Positions 8,212 to 16,594 are shown, counted from the stretch's first letter. The stretch: 56,354 nucleotides of DNA from Actinomycetes bacterium (GCA_021831035.1 JAKBNL010000016.1:1-56354), one strand, 5' to 3'. Notes: generated by a model from the sequence alone, not told the origin. Numbers and translations: made by a program.

Positions 8212-8660
8212 GCCGGCTCCTGGCGGCCCAGGTCGCGGTGGCGCTGCTCGCCCTCGGCCCGAGCGCGGGGGCGGCGGGGTGGTCCTGGCGCGCGACCGGC
8301 GTCCTGCGTGATCCCGTCGCCTGTCCCCGACCGGGCCACCCGGTCGGCCGGACGGTCTGCGCCTACCGCCTGACCGACGCGCCGCGCGTCGCCGCCACCG
8401 TGACCGTCACCGTGACGGTCACGAACGGCGCCCCGCGGCGCGCCTGCTACGGCCTCTCGGTCTCGACGAGGGTGGCGGCGGGGCTGCGTCGGCTGTGCGT
8501 CGGTGCGCACCGCACCGGACGGCTGCGCCTCGCCGGACCCGCGCGCGACTGGCGCGCGGCGAGCCTCGAGCTCTTCGCGACCAGCGGCTCGCCGAGCCGA
8601 CCGATCGCCCCCCAGCGGGCCGTCGGCTCCAGCCCCTTCGTGCTGCGCGCCACGTCGTGA
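8208..8660 (+). CDS. Second secreted protein of coupled unit, unknown
   Basis: A 150-aa protein. The GTG at 8208 overlaps the upstream TGA (GTGA), which fixes this start over the longer open frame from 8133. Residues 1-22 (VSRLLAAQVAVALLALGPSAGA) form a signal peptide. The mature part contains a Thr-Val run and cysteines in PVACPR, TVCAYR, RACYGL and RLCVGA, a spacing similar in style to the upstream protein, so both may be paralogous beta-rich secreted domains (inference). The TGA again overlaps the next start in GTGA at 8657. Confidence 0.65.
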   Translation: MSRLLAAQVAVALLALGPSAGAAGWSWRATGVLRDPVACPRPGHPVGRTVCAYRLTDAPRVAATVTVTVTVTNGAPRRACYGLSVSTRVAAGLRRLCVGAHRTGRLRLAGPARDWRAASLELFATSGSPSRPIAPQRAVGSSPFVLRATS

Positions 8661-9475
8661 CCGACCTCGACGAGCTCGTGGAGCGCCGCCTCCTCACGGG
8701 GCTCGCTCTCGTGCCGGCCGGGGCGAACGTGGTGATGCAGCTCTCGCTCGCCCCGGTCGGGCGGGCCGTGCTGGAGAGCCGCGTCGAGTCGGGCGCCCTG
8801 ACCCGTCACCCCGTGAAGCGGACCCGGACGACGCTGAGCTACCTGGCGCTCGCGATGTGCGGCACCGAGGACGAGCGCGCGTGGCTCGGCCGTGAGGTCT
8901 CGCGCCAGCACCGCGGCGTGCGCTCGGGCGAGGCGAGCCCGGTCGTCTACGACGCCTTCGACCCCTCACTCCAGCTCTGGGTCGCGGCCTGCCTCTACCG
9001 GGGCGGCCTCGACGTCCTCGCCCTCTACGGCGAGACTCCCGACGACGCCACCCTCGACGCCCTCTACGAGCGCTCGGCCCGCCTCGCGACGGCCCTGCAG
9101 GTGGCCCCGGACGCGTGGCCGTCGACGAGGGCCGAGTTCGACGCGTACTGGGACGCGCAGCTCGCGCGGCTCTCGGTCGACGAGCCGACCCGGCGCTACC
9201 TGGTCGAGCTCGTCACCGTGGGCTTCGTGCCCCGGCCGCTCGCCCGGCTCCTCGGCCCCTGGCACGCGCGCGCGACCCTCGCCCTGCTCGACCCGCCCTT
9301 TAGGGCGCTGCTGGGGCTCGAGCTCAGCGGGGCCGAGGAGGCCCGGGTCCGTCGCCAACTGGCCGGCCTCGCGCGCCTCTACCGTGCCCTCCCGTCGGCG
9401 CTCGCGCGCGTGCCGTTCAACTGGGTGCTCGCCGACGCCCGGTTCCGTCGGGCGCGGGGCCGTGCCCTGACCTGA
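8657..9475 (+). CDS. DUF2236 (MpaB/Lcp-like) protein
   Basis: A 272-aa protein whose GTG at 8657 overlaps the preceding TGA. It has the DUF2236 layout of mycophenolic-acid-synthesis protein B and latex-clearing protein relatives, predicted b-type haem oxygenases: an N-terminal VMQLSLAPVGRAV helix, REVSRQHRGVRSG, then YDAFDPSLQLWVAACLY. In most members, including the second copy at 24350-25246, the last motif carries His after WV/FV (FVHC); here it is WVAA, so a conserved His is missing. The C-terminal third (PRPLARLLGPWHARATLALL, then FRALLG) matches the family. No signal peptide. Coupling to two secreted proteins is unexplained. Confidence 0.8.
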   Translation: MTDLDELVERRLLTGLALVPAGANVVMQLSLAPVGRAVLESRVESGALTRHPVKRTRTTLSYLALAMCGTEDERAWLGREVSRQHRGVRSGEASPVVYDAFDPSLQLWVAACLYRGGLDVLALYGETPDDATLDALYERSARLATALQVAPDAWPSTRAEFDAYWDAQLARLSVDEPTRRYLVELVTVGFVPRPLARLLGPWHARATLALLDPPFRALLGLELSGAEEARVRRQLAGLARLYRALPSALARVPFNWVLADARFRRARGRALT

Positions 9476-11377
9476 TCAGCCCTGGACGTAGCGCACGCGG
9501 CAGCGCTGGCCGTTGCTAAAGACGAGGGTGAAGACGAAGACGCCGTCGCGCGAGCCGCGCCGCACGCTCACGTGCAGCACGAGCAGGGTGCCCGTGTCGT
9601 GGGCGACGACCGCCCGGGTCCCGGGGTGGCTGGTGACCCGGGGTCGGCCGTAGAAGCCCGAGCCGGTCACCGTGAGGATCCGGGTGCGCCCGGCGAGGGC
9701 CCGGCCGATGACCGCGACGGCGCGCGGCGGCGAGGGCAGCGTCGTGGTGGTGGGGGGTGGCGGGGTCGTCGTCGTGGTCGTCGCGGTCGCCGGGGTCACG
9801 GTGAGGGTGAAGGCGAAGGTGCCGGCGTCACCGGTCGTGTCGGTGACCGTGCCCGCCACCGGGTACGTGCCGGGCGCGAGGGTCCCCGAGGTGGTCACCA
9901 GCCCGGTCGGGGAGACGAGGAGGGCGGGCTGGCCGGAGGTCTCGGCGTAGGACATCGGTCCGAGGTTCGCCCCCACGTCGAGCTGCACGCTGTAGGTGGC
10001 GCTCTGGTCGGCCGACACGCTCGCGCGCAGCGGCGGGCGCTGGACGAGCTGGCCGACGGTGAGGGTGAAGGCGAAGGCCCCGGTGTCGCCCAGGGTGTCG
10101 CTCACCGTGCCGCCCGCGTGGTAGGTCCCGGCGGGCAGCGTCCCCGAGGTGGTGACGAGACCGCTTGGCGAGACGAGCAGCTGGGGCTGGCCGGTGCTCT
10201 GGACGAAGGTCGGGGCGGCGGCCGGGCTGGTGGCGCTCAGGGTGAGTTGGGCGCTGAAGTGCGCCGAACCGCTCACCTTGACCCGTCCGGCGGTCGGTGG
10301 CTGCTGGACCAGCTGGCCGACGTCGAGGGTCACCTGGAACGAGCCGGTGTCCCCGGAGGCGTCGGTGATCGTCCCGCTCGCGCTGTAGCTGCCCTGGGGC
10401 AGGGCCCCCGACGTGGTCAGCAGGCCGCTCGGCGAGACGAGCAGCTGGGGCTGGCCGGTGCCCTGGGCGTAGGTGACCGCACCGGCGGCGTTGTCGGCCA
10501 CGAGCTGCTGGCTGAAGCCGAGCGACCCGGCCGCCGAGACCGAGATCGTCACGGGCGCCTCCACGAGCCCGCAGACGTAGTCGCCGTCGTAGCCCAGCGA
10601 CGGGTACTGGATCATGGCGACCCGGCCGCCGGTGAACGACGTCGTGGTGCAGGCGCCGACCGCCTGGGAGAGGTTCGCGGCGAGCCCGGGGACCCACACG
10701 GGGACCCCGGCGAAGGCCGAGGTCACGCCCATGATCGCCGTCCACTGGCGCACCGTCGAGTAGATGCCGACCTCGGTCGCGCCCACGCTCTGGAGGTAGG
10801 CGAGCATGCCCTGGAGGGAGGCCTGGTCGTAGGACTGGGTCGACGCGTTGTTCGCGTAGAGGCCCTGGGTCGTCTCCCACTGGTTGGCCGTCTCGACGTC
10901 GAGCCACCAGTGGGCGGCGTTGGCGGCGGCGGCCGGTGCGGTGGCCCCGTCTTGGGCCTCGGCGCTGAGCACCGCGGCGTACGACGCACTCGCCATGTTC
11001 CAGCCGTAGTCGTAGGCGCAGCCCGTTGAGTTGTTCCCGGCGCAGGCCTGGGGTGAGGCCTGGCTCACGGGCCAGTCGGGGGCGCCGGCCGGGCCCGGGT
11101 TCTGGGTGTTGAGGTAGAAGGCGGGGGCGGCGTTGGCGGCGTCCTGGGCCCAGACCAGCTCGAAGGCGAGGCAGGGGTTGGTCGAGAAGCCGTGGCCGTC
11201 GTTCACCCCGACGATCCCGAAGCCGGGGCTCGGCGGCAGGGCGCCGCCGCACTGGGGGAAGCTGACGTCGAAGCCCACCGACACCGGCGAGGGCGCCGTG
11301 GCGGCCGAGGCGGTGGCGGGGCTCGCCAGGGCCAGCACGCACAGGGTGAGGAGGAGACGGCGCAGGGGTCGCGGCAC
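9476..11377 (-). CDS. Secreted GH25-like protein with three repeats
   Basis: 633 aa from the GTG at 11377. A signal peptide (PRPLRRLLLTLCVLALASPATASA) is followed by a glycoside-hydrolase-25/DUF1906-like domain (about residues 33-271) with VGFDVSFPQC, WWLDVETAN and a YDGDYVCG end. Then come three repeats of about 85 residues, each containing SGQP-type LLVSPSGLxTTSG and a GTYxxxGTVxDxxGDTGxFxxTL core, then a Thr/Pro linker and a C-terminal beta-rich domain. The likely site of action is the cell wall or surface. A longer form from GTG 11443 would overlap the stop of the upstream Rpf-like gene by 4 nt (GTGA), so coupled translation is possible; the 11377 start gives a more normal signal peptide. 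Confidence 0.85.
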   Translation of the reverse strand: MPRPLRRLLLTLCVLALASPATASAATAPSPVSVGFDVSFPQCGGALPPSPGFGIVGVNDGHGFSTNPCLAFELVWAQDAANAAPAFYLNTQNPGPAGAPDWPVSQASPQACAGNNSTGCAYDYGWNMASASYAAVLSAEAQDGATAPAAAANAAHWWLDVETANQWETTQGLYANNASTQSYDQASLQGMLAYLQSVGATEVGIYSTVRQWTAIMGVTSAFAGVPVWVPGLAANLSQAVGACTTTSFTGGRVAMIQYPSLGYDGDYVCGLVEAPVTISVSAAGSLGFSQQLVADNAAGAVTYAQGTGQPQLLVSPSGLLTTSGALPQGSYSASGTITDASGDTGSFQVTLDVGQLVQQPPTAGRVKVSGSAHFSAQLTLSATSPAAAPTFVQSTGQPQLLVSPSGLVTTSGTLPAGTYHAGGTVSDTLGDTGAFAFTLTVGQLVQRPPLRASVSADQSATYSVQLDVGANLGPMSYAETSGQPALLVSPTGLVTTSGTLAPGTYPVAGTVTDTTGDAGTFAFTLTVTPATATTTTTTPPPPTTTTLPSPPRAVAVIGRALAGRTRILTVTGSGFYGRPRVTSHPGTRAVVAHDTGTLLVLHVSVRRGSRDGVFVFTLVFSNGQRCRVRYVQG

Positions 11378-11439
11378 CCCATCGAATCTACGACGGCGGC
11401 CGGGGTCGCCCGGGTCCCGCCCTTTACAAGGCCCTGTGT

Positions 11440-11892
11440 TCACCAGCCGCCGGGCTGGCAGCCGTACTGGTCAGGCACCCAGCCGCCGGTCACGCGCATG
11501 CCGACGAGCACCTGGGCGAGCCGCCCGGCCCGCCCGGCGACCGGGGCGAACCGGTGGCCGCCGTACTGGGCCCAGGTGGAGTTGAGGAAGCCGATGCCCG
11601 AGTAGACGGGCCCGACCATGTGCCAGTCACCGTTCACCTCGCACACGGCCACGCGCTGCCACTGGTCGAGCAGCCCACCGAGGGTCGTGCGGCGCTGGGT
11701 GGCCAGACGCACGACGGCCCGACGCAACGTGCGGGCTCGCACGACGGCCGGGCTCGGCGGGTGGGCGACGCGTCGGACCACCGGGGTCGGGGCGGGGGCC
11801 ACGTGCTCGGGGGCGTGGGCCGCCGAGATCGTGGCGGGCACGGCCGCCGCGGTCACGACCGACATCATCACGGCCGGCAAAGTTCGTCGCAT
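11440..11892 (-). CDS. Rpf-like transglycosylase domain protein
   Basis: A 150-aa secreted protein. The ATG at 11892 has a strong AAGGAG site 6 nt upstream. A signal peptide (RRTLPAVMMSVVTAAAVPATISAAHA) and a Pro/Arg-rich linker precede a resuscitation-promoting-factor-type domain: WQRVAVCEVNGDW with the catalytic Glu after Cys, YSGIGFLNSTWAQYGG, and a C-terminal YGCQPGGW cysteine that would pair with the first. Rpf domains cleave peptidoglycan during growth and resuscitation. It is the first gene of a minus-strand unit with the GH25-like protein, which supports a joint wall-remodelling role. I looked for a ydaO-type riboswitch in the leader and did not find one. Confidence 0.88.
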   Translation of the reverse strand: MRRTLPAVMMSVVTAAAVPATISAAHAPEHVAPAPTPVVRRVAHPPSPAVVRARTLRRAVVRLATQRRTTLGGLLDQWQRVAVCEVNGDWHMVGPVYSGIGFLNSTWAQYGGHRFAPVAGRAGRLAQVLVGMRVTGGWVPDQYGCQPGGW

Positions 11893-12060
11893 GCTCACTC
11901 CTTGTCCTGGGTGCGTTCGGGCACCCGTCACGGCGTCGTGCGCCCCGTCGTCTGGTGGGAGGCGGGCCACTCAGTCCACCCGGGGGTGCGGCGACCTCGT
12001 CAGCGCGTGATCGGCCCATTCTAGGGGGCGACGAGGGGCGTTCGTGACCTCGCACCCCTG

Positions 12061-12110
12061 TTGACCAGGAGTTATAATTTCAGATTGGCCCTCCGCGGGC
12101 CCTCCGCGGG
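12061..12110. promoter_or_regulatory. A+T patch and 11-nt tandem repeat upstream of rpf-like gene
   Basis: The stretch TTGACCAGGAGTTATAATTT (12061-12080) is strikingly A+T-rich for this chromosome. On the minus strand it offers TATAAC as a -10 box for the rpf-like gene, with a leader of roughly 170 nt. Immediately beyond it are two perfect tandem copies of CCCTCCGCGGG (12089-12099, 12100-12110). Which factor, if any, binds is unknown. Confidence 0.35.
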
Positions 12111-12143
12111 CCCCCTGTCGGGCTCAGAGGCTCGTGAAGGCGC

Positions 12144-12683
12144 TCACGAGGTCGCCACGCCGGTCCGACCCGGGACGACGAGCTGCACGTGGGTCGAGGC
12201 CTGGGACGTGCACACGCTGATGCCCAGGCGCACGTAGGCGGGCCCGGCGAAAGAGCCCAGGCGCACGCGCACCCCCCAGGCGCGACGAGCGTGGCAGAGG
12301 TTGACCGGGTAGTTGCCGGTCTCGGTGACCCCGAAGGCGCTCGCGACCGACTGCCCGCGACGCACGACGTGGCGAGCGGGCATCTGGCCGATCGAGTCGT
12401 TGCGCGCCGGCGGGCCGACCGGTCGGCGGGCGAGGGTCACCGCCTGGACGCTCGGGACGCCCCAGAGGGCGCAGGCGGCCCCCCGGTTGGTGAAGACGAG
12501 CGGGACGTAGATCGTCCCGGCGGCGCCTTCGGCCACCCCGGTCGTGACCCGGATCTGGCTCGGTCGGCACGTGGGCACGGCGCTACCGGCCGCGACGCCA
12601 CCCATCCCGGTCGCGACGAGCCCCGTCGCCAGGGCGAGACAGCCCGCGCCCAGGAGGGCGACGAGTCGGTGGGTGACGGGCAT
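12144..12683 (-). CDS. Secreted DUF4232 protein
   Basis: A 179-aa protein with a signal peptide or N-terminal membrane anchor (THRLVALLGAGCLALATGLVA) and a DUF4232-like domain: PTCRPSQIRV, VPLVFTNRGAACALWGVPSVQAV, ASAFGVTETGNY and a late ISVCTSQA cysteine. DUF4232 proteins are small actinobacterial exported beta-sandwich proteins of unknown role (family knowledge). The start is ATG at 12683. The gene lies 9 nt downstream of another secreted-protein gene (12693-13148), so the two are probably co-transcribed. Confidence 0.8.
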   Translation of the reverse strand: MPVTHRLVALLGAGCLALATGLVATGMGGVAAGSAVPTCRPSQIRVTTGVAEGAAGTIYVPLVFTNRGAACALWGVPSVQAVTLARRPVGPPARNDSIGQMPARHVVRRGQSVASAFGVTETGNYPVNLCHARRAWGVRVRLGSFAGPAYVRLGISVCTSQASTHVQLVVPGRTGVATS

Positions 12684-12692
12684 GGGGCCTCC

Positions 12693-13148
12693 TCAGGTGG
12701 TGGGGGTCGGTCGGCCGATCAGCCGACGGATCAGGGTGAACGTCGCGAGCAGACGGGGGCCGCCGAGGGGTGGGGCGACGACGCGACCGCCCAGGGACAC
12801 GGTGGCCTCGGGGCAGCCGCCGAGCTGGAAGCTGACCCGGGCGTAGGGCGGGGTCCCGGGCGTGGTGTAGAAGGCGAGGACGTAGGGCACGGTGAGGTCG
12901 TCGGGGCACACCGGGGCCGGACGGTCCACGGGCAGGCCGTTCACGAGCCGTCGCACGCGGGCGATCACCGCGGCGTCGCGGCTCGCGACCGTCGGCCCGC
13001 CGAGCGAAGCGGCGCGCAGGGTGACGAGGGTCGCCCCGGGGCCGACCCGGTCCCTCGGCGGGGCCGAGGCGGCCGCCGTCGACGCGCTGAGGAGCAGGCC
13101 CGCGACGAGCCCGAGGGTCGCCGCGCCCCGCGCCCGACGCTCACCCAC
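12693..13148 (-). CDS. Secreted protein, unknown
   Basis: About 151 aa from the GTG at 13148, chosen because GGGAG (13158-13154) sits 5 nt upstream; GTG 13160 is the alternative. The signal peptide (ERRARGAATLGLVAGLLLSASTAAASA) is followed by a mature part of about 120 residues with two cysteines (PVCPDDL and LGGCPEA) and a mostly polar beta-rich look. It is probably a two-gene unit with the DUF4232 gene. Family not recognised. It is divergent from the acyl-CoA dehydrogenase gene, with a promoter region of under 100 bp between them. Confidence 0.65.
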   Translation of the reverse strand: MGERRARGAATLGLVAGLLLSASTAAASAPPRDRVGPGATLVTLRAASLGGPTVASRDAAVIARVRRLVNGLPVDRPAPVCPDDLTVPYVLAFYTTPGTPPYARVSFQLGGCPEATVSLGGRVVAPPLGGPRLLATFTLIRRLIGRPTPTT

Positions 13149-13223
13149 ACGCGCTCCCACACCGAGAGTCTGTCCGGGTGGGGCCGGCTCTTGCAGGCGA
13201 ACGGGGGCCCCCTCCCGAGGGCC

Positions 13224-13229
13224 TAGAGT
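13224..13229 (+). promoter_or_regulatory. -10 box TAGAGT for acyl-CoA dehydrogenase
   Basis: TAGAGT lies 13 nt before the ATG at 13243; the expected start of transcription would leave a leader of only about 6 nt. It matches the recurring TAGNNT pattern. Confidence 0.45.
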
Positions 13230-13242
13230 CGGCGTCGAGGCC

Positions 13243-14511
13243 ATGGGTATATCGGTCAGTCCCATCGCCGGGCTCGACCCGGCCATCAACGACCTGCGGG
13301 CGCGCGCGGCCCGCCTCGTCAACGAGGCGATTCTGCCCTACGAGGACGAGCTCTGGCGCGATCCTCGCGAGGCCGAGATCAGCGACGACGAGCGCGCGCG
13401 TCGCCGACGCGCCAGCCGGGCCCGGCGCGAGGAGATCCGCGCGGCGGTCGCCGAGGCCGGCCTGTGGGCGCCGCACCTGCCGGCCGAGTACGGAGGGGCG
13501 GGCCTCGACTTCCTCGCGCTCGCCTACCTCTACGAGATCCTGGCCTACGCGGTGGGCGGCCCGACCCTGTTCGGCATCGCCGCGCCGAACTCGGGCAACG
13601 CCTCGGTGCTCGCGAAGTACGGCACCGAGGAGCAGAAGCGCAAGTGGCTCGTGCCGCTCGTGGCGGGCGAGCTCGAGTCGGGCTTCTCGATGACCGAGCC
13701 CGAGCACGCCGGCTCGGACCCGCGCTCGATCACCACCGAGGCGGTGCGCGACGGCGACCAGTGGGTCATCAACGGCCACAAGTGGTTCACTTCCAACGGC
13801 GTGGACGCCGACTTCTTCATCGTGATGTGCCGGGCCGTCGACCCGAGCGGGGAGTACGGGCCGTCGGGGCGCATGGCCCAGATCATCGTGCCGGCCGACA
13901 CCGTCGGGGTGAACATCGTGCGCGGCATCGGGATCTTCGGCCACCCCACCTCGGACCACTGCGAGATCCGCTACGAGGACGTGCGCGTGCCCGTGGAGAA
14001 CCTGCTCGGCCGGGTGGGTGAGGGCCACCAGGCGGCCCAGGACCGCCTCGGCGCGGGCCGGGTCTACCACTGCATGAACGCCGTGGGCCAGATGTGGCGG
14101 GCGTTCGACCTCATGGTCGAGCGCTCCCTGGTTCGCGAGGTCCACGGGGGCCTCTTGAAGGACAAGCAGTTCGTCCAGGGCTTCATCGCCGACAGCTACC
14201 TCGACCTCCAGTCGGCCCGACTGATGACCATCGACGCGGCCGACAAGGTCGCGACCGGCAGCCCCCAGGCCCGCACCGCGATCTCGGCGATCAAGGTCTT
14301 CGTGCCCAACGCCTTCCACCGGGTGGTGGACCGGGCGATCCAGGTCTGGGGCGGGGCCGGGGTCTCCAACGACCTGCCCCTCGCCCAGATGTACCTCTCG
14401 GCACGGGTGCTGCGCCTGGCCGACGGGCCCGACGAGGTGCACCGCATCCTCATGGCGAAGAACGTCGTACACCACTACGAGTCCGGTGGCACCTGGGACT
14501 TCGGCGCCTAG
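13243..14511 (+). CDS. Acyl-CoA dehydrogenase (FAD)
   Basis: A 422-aa flavin enzyme that introduces an alpha-beta double bond into acyl-CoA. Visible features: an N-terminal helical domain with LPAEYGGAGLDFLALA, the FAD/substrate loop SGFSMTEPEHAGSDP and WVINGHKWFTSNG, a C-terminal domain with GRVYHCMNAVGQ, VWGGAGVSNDLPLAQMY and LADGPDEVH, where the Glu is the likely catalytic base as in ACAD10/11-like enzymes. The real start is the ATG at 13243; the longer frame to 12892 is an artefact. The next gene overlaps its 3' end by 26 nt. Chain-length preference cannot be told. Confidence 0.94.
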   Translation: MGISVSPIAGLDPAINDLRARAARLVNEAILPYEDELWRDPREAEISDDERARRRRASRARREEIRAAVAEAGLWAPHLPAEYGGAGLDFLALAYLYEILAYAVGGPTLFGIAAPNSGNASVLAKYGTEEQKRKWLVPLVAGELESGFSMTEPEHAGSDPRSITTEAVRDGDQWVINGHKWFTSNGVDADFFIVMCRAVDPSGEYGPSGRMAQIIVPADTVGVNIVRGIGIFGHPTSDHCEIRYEDVRVPVENLLGRVGEGHQAAQDRLGAGRVYHCMNAVGQMWRAFDLMVERSLVREVHGGLLKDKQFVQGFIADSYLDLQSARLMTIDAADKVATGSPQARTAISAIKVFVPNAFHRVVDRAIQVWGGAGVSNDLPLAQMYLSARVLRLADGPDEVHRILMAKNVVHHYESGGTWDFGA

Positions 14512-15256
14512 GCGCGTCCTGGGCGTCGACCTCGCGACCGCGCCCGCGCGCACCGGGCTGGTCGAGGCCACGTGGGATGGGGGCGCCTGGCGCCTCACCG
14601 GCCCCTACCCCGGCGACGACGGGTCGATCCTCGAGCGCGCCGCGGGCGCCGCGGTGGGCCTCGACGCGCCCCTGGGCTGGCCCGACGCCTTCGTCGAGGC
14701 CGTCGACGCCCACCACGGCCGGCGACCGTGGCCGGACGGCGTCGACCCGGTCGACCTGCGCTATCGCGCGACGGACCGCTTCGTGGTCGACCTGGACCTC
14801 GGGGTGCGACCCCTCTCGGTCTCGAGCGACCTCATCGGGGCCGTCGCCTGGCGCGCGGCCGGGCTGATGACGGCCCTCGGGCGAGGACGGGGCCGGGCCC
14901 TCGCCCGCGACGGCAGCGACGGGATCTACGAGGTCTATCCGGCGGCGGCGCTGCGAGCCTGGGGGCTGCTCGCGCGCCGCGGCGAGCGCTACAAGGGCGG
15001 CCGGGTGGCCGACCCCGGTCCGCGCGCGCTGCGACAGCGGATCGTGGCGGACCTCGCGGCGGGGGTCGTCCATCCCGTCGGGCTCGACGCCGGGCTCGCC
15101 GCCGCGGCCGTCGACTCGGACCACGTGCTCGACGCGATCCTCGCGGCGCTCGTCGTGACGGCGGCCCTCGCCGGCACGACGTATCTCCCCCCGGCGGCCC
15201 TCGCCGCGCGCGCCGCCCGCGAGGGCTGGATCCACGTGCCCGTCGCGCGTCCCTAG
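14486..15256 (+). CDS. DUF429 family protein
   Basis: A 256-aa protein starting at GTG 14486 inside the end of the acyl-CoA dehydrogenase gene. It matches the DUF429 family, predicted RNase H-fold nucleases: LGVDLATAP at the N terminus, AVGLDAPLGWP, RATDRFV, YEVYPAAALRAWG, KGGR, and a late SDHVLDAILAALV with the conserved acidic residues. Function in the cell is unknown. Its TAG shares a CTAG with the TAG of the convergent GNAT gene (15253-15256). Confidence 0.85.
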   Translation: MAPGTSAPRRVLGVDLATAPARTGLVEATWDGGAWRLTGPYPGDDGSILERAAGAAVGLDAPLGWPDAFVEAVDAHHGRRPWPDGVDPVDLRYRATDRFVVDLDLGVRPLSVSSDLIGAVAWRAAGLMTALGRGRGRALARDGSDGIYEVYPAAALRAWGLLARRGERYKGGRVADPGPRALRQRIVADLAAGVVHPVGLDAGLAAAAVDSDHVLDAILAALVVTAALAGTTYLPPAALAARAAREGWIHVPVARP

Positions 15257-16254
15257 AGGGTGGCGACGAAGACCAGGTTCTCGGCGACGACCCGCTGGCC
15301 GAGCGACTCGTTCATCGCGATGACCGGGGCGTTGCGCGCGTCGTTCTCGGTGAGGATGCGGGTCGTCGCGGGCGAGACCGCGAGCAGCGCGCGCGCCGCC
15401 GCCACCTTCATCCACGAGGCGACGCCCCGTTCCCGGTGCTCGGGCTCGACGAAGGTGCCCCACTGGTAGGCGGTGCGCGGACGGGACCGCGAGACGGTCA
15501 CCTCGCAGAAGCCGACCAGTCGCCCGCTCGAGCCCTCCCGCGCCAGGGCGACGACTAAGCGCCGGCCCAGGTCCGCGACGTGGCGTTCGAGGTCGCGCAC
15601 CCGGGCCGGGTCCCAGCGCTGCTCGCTCGCCCCGGCCCCGGCGTCGGGCACCGCGCCCGCGATCAGCCCAGCCAGGCGGGCCCGCTCCTCGAGCAGCGCC
15701 GCGGGCGTCGGTCCGACGACGATGAGGACCTCGTAGCCCCGCGCCCGGGCGCGGCGGCGGTCCTCGAGGCGCGCCAGCGTCGCGGGGTCGAGGTCCCACA
15801 CCCGCCGCAGTGAGGTCGAGGTGTGGGCGAGCCCGCGCGCGTCGGCGAAGGCGAGCGCCGCGCGCGCGGCCTCGCTCGCCGGGGCGACGAGCGCGCGGAC
15901 CATGAGCGTGTCGCGGCCGAGGGCGCCGACCTCGTCGACGAGCCCCGAGAGGAGTGCGGTGCCGAGGCCCCGCCGCCGGCGCGCGGGATCGACGTAGAGT
16001 TCGGTTTGCGCGAGACGCACGTTGTCGAGGCCGTTGTACTCCGCGACGGCCACGGCGTCGGGCGAGCCCGCGGGCCCGAGTCGGTAGAGGCGTGAGTGGA
16101 TGGGTGCCGCGTCGTCGCGGGCGCGTGCTCGCCACTCCTCGGGCAGCCAGCCCTCGTCGGCGCCCGAGGCGTGGCGCTGGGCGCGGTCGTAGCACTCGAC
16201 CCAGGCGGAGAAGGCGGGCCCGTCGTCGACGTCGACGCGCGCGAGCCCGCTCAC
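15253..16254 (-). CDS. Tandem GNAT acetyltransferase
   Basis: 333 aa from the GTG at 16254. Two GNAT folds are fused. The first carries LYVDPARRRRGLGTALLSGLV (acetyl-CoA-binding Q/RxxGxG/A type loop, RRRGLG). The second carries GTFVEPEHRERGVASWMKV followed by RILTENDARNAPVIAMNESLGQR, a typical C-terminal GNAT end. Similar double-GNAT proteins are common in actinobacteria, and some act on antibiotics or small molecules (mycothiol synthase is one such fold); I cannot assign the substrate. The longer frame upstream to 16641 has no RBS and reads Arg-rich antisense-like sequence. Confidence 0.85.
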   Translation of the reverse strand: MSGLARVDVDDGPAFSAWVECYDRAQRHASGADEGWLPEEWRARARDDAAPIHSRLYRLGPAGSPDAVAVAEYNGLDNVRLAQTELYVDPARRRRGLGTALLSGLVDEVGALGRDTLMVRALVAPASEAARAALAFADARGLAHTSTSLRRVWDLDPATLARLEDRRRARARGYEVLIVVGPTPAALLEERARLAGLIAGAVPDAGAGASEQRWDPARVRDLERHVADLGRRLVVALAREGSSGRLVGFCEVTVSRSRPRTAYQWGTFVEPEHRERGVASWMKVAAARALLAVSPATTRILTENDARNAPVIAMNESLGQRVVAENLVFVATL

Positions 16255-16594
16255 GACGCACCGGCCGACGGGCCCCCGCCCGCAACCCCCGATCCGTCCC
16301 CACCCGTCATCGAGAGAACGGTAGCGACGCCGGCGGCGACGGGGGGCGACGACGCGGCACCACCGCGGGCCGACGTTCCCGGCCCGCCGGGGTGGGGGCG
16401 GCCCCGGCGCCGCCACGAGGCGTCCCGCGCGAGCTCGGGCTCCGGTCCGGACGCGCGGCGTGGCGCACCGTGCGCGAGACCGCGACGGCGCTTCCGGGGC
16501 CCTCGAGCCGGTGGGGTTCGTGCGACCTCGCACAAGCGGGCCGAGGGGGAGCGGCCGGGCCCTAAAGTGGTTCGACGCACGAAGGGGGGGCGGG

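Noticed and set aside
8397..8425. Repeating GTGACCGTCACC near-palindrome
   Set aside because: It encodes a Thr-Val run in a secreted protein and is explained by codon repetition.
12061..12078. TTGACC and TATAAT as a consensus sigma-70 promoter on the plus strand
   Set aside because: The spacer is only 6 nt and no plus-strand gene lies downstream.
11893..12110. c-di-AMP (ydaO-type) riboswitch in the rpf-like leader
   Set aside because: Actinobacterial rpf genes often carry one, so I looked for its conserved 3' segment (CCCGACAGCTAACCTCG-like); only a vague GACGGGTGC is present and the core is missing.
14450..16303. A 617-codon minus-strand frame and similar long Arg-rich frames
   Set aside because: They overlap well-supported genes and have no motif or RBS; antisense artefacts.
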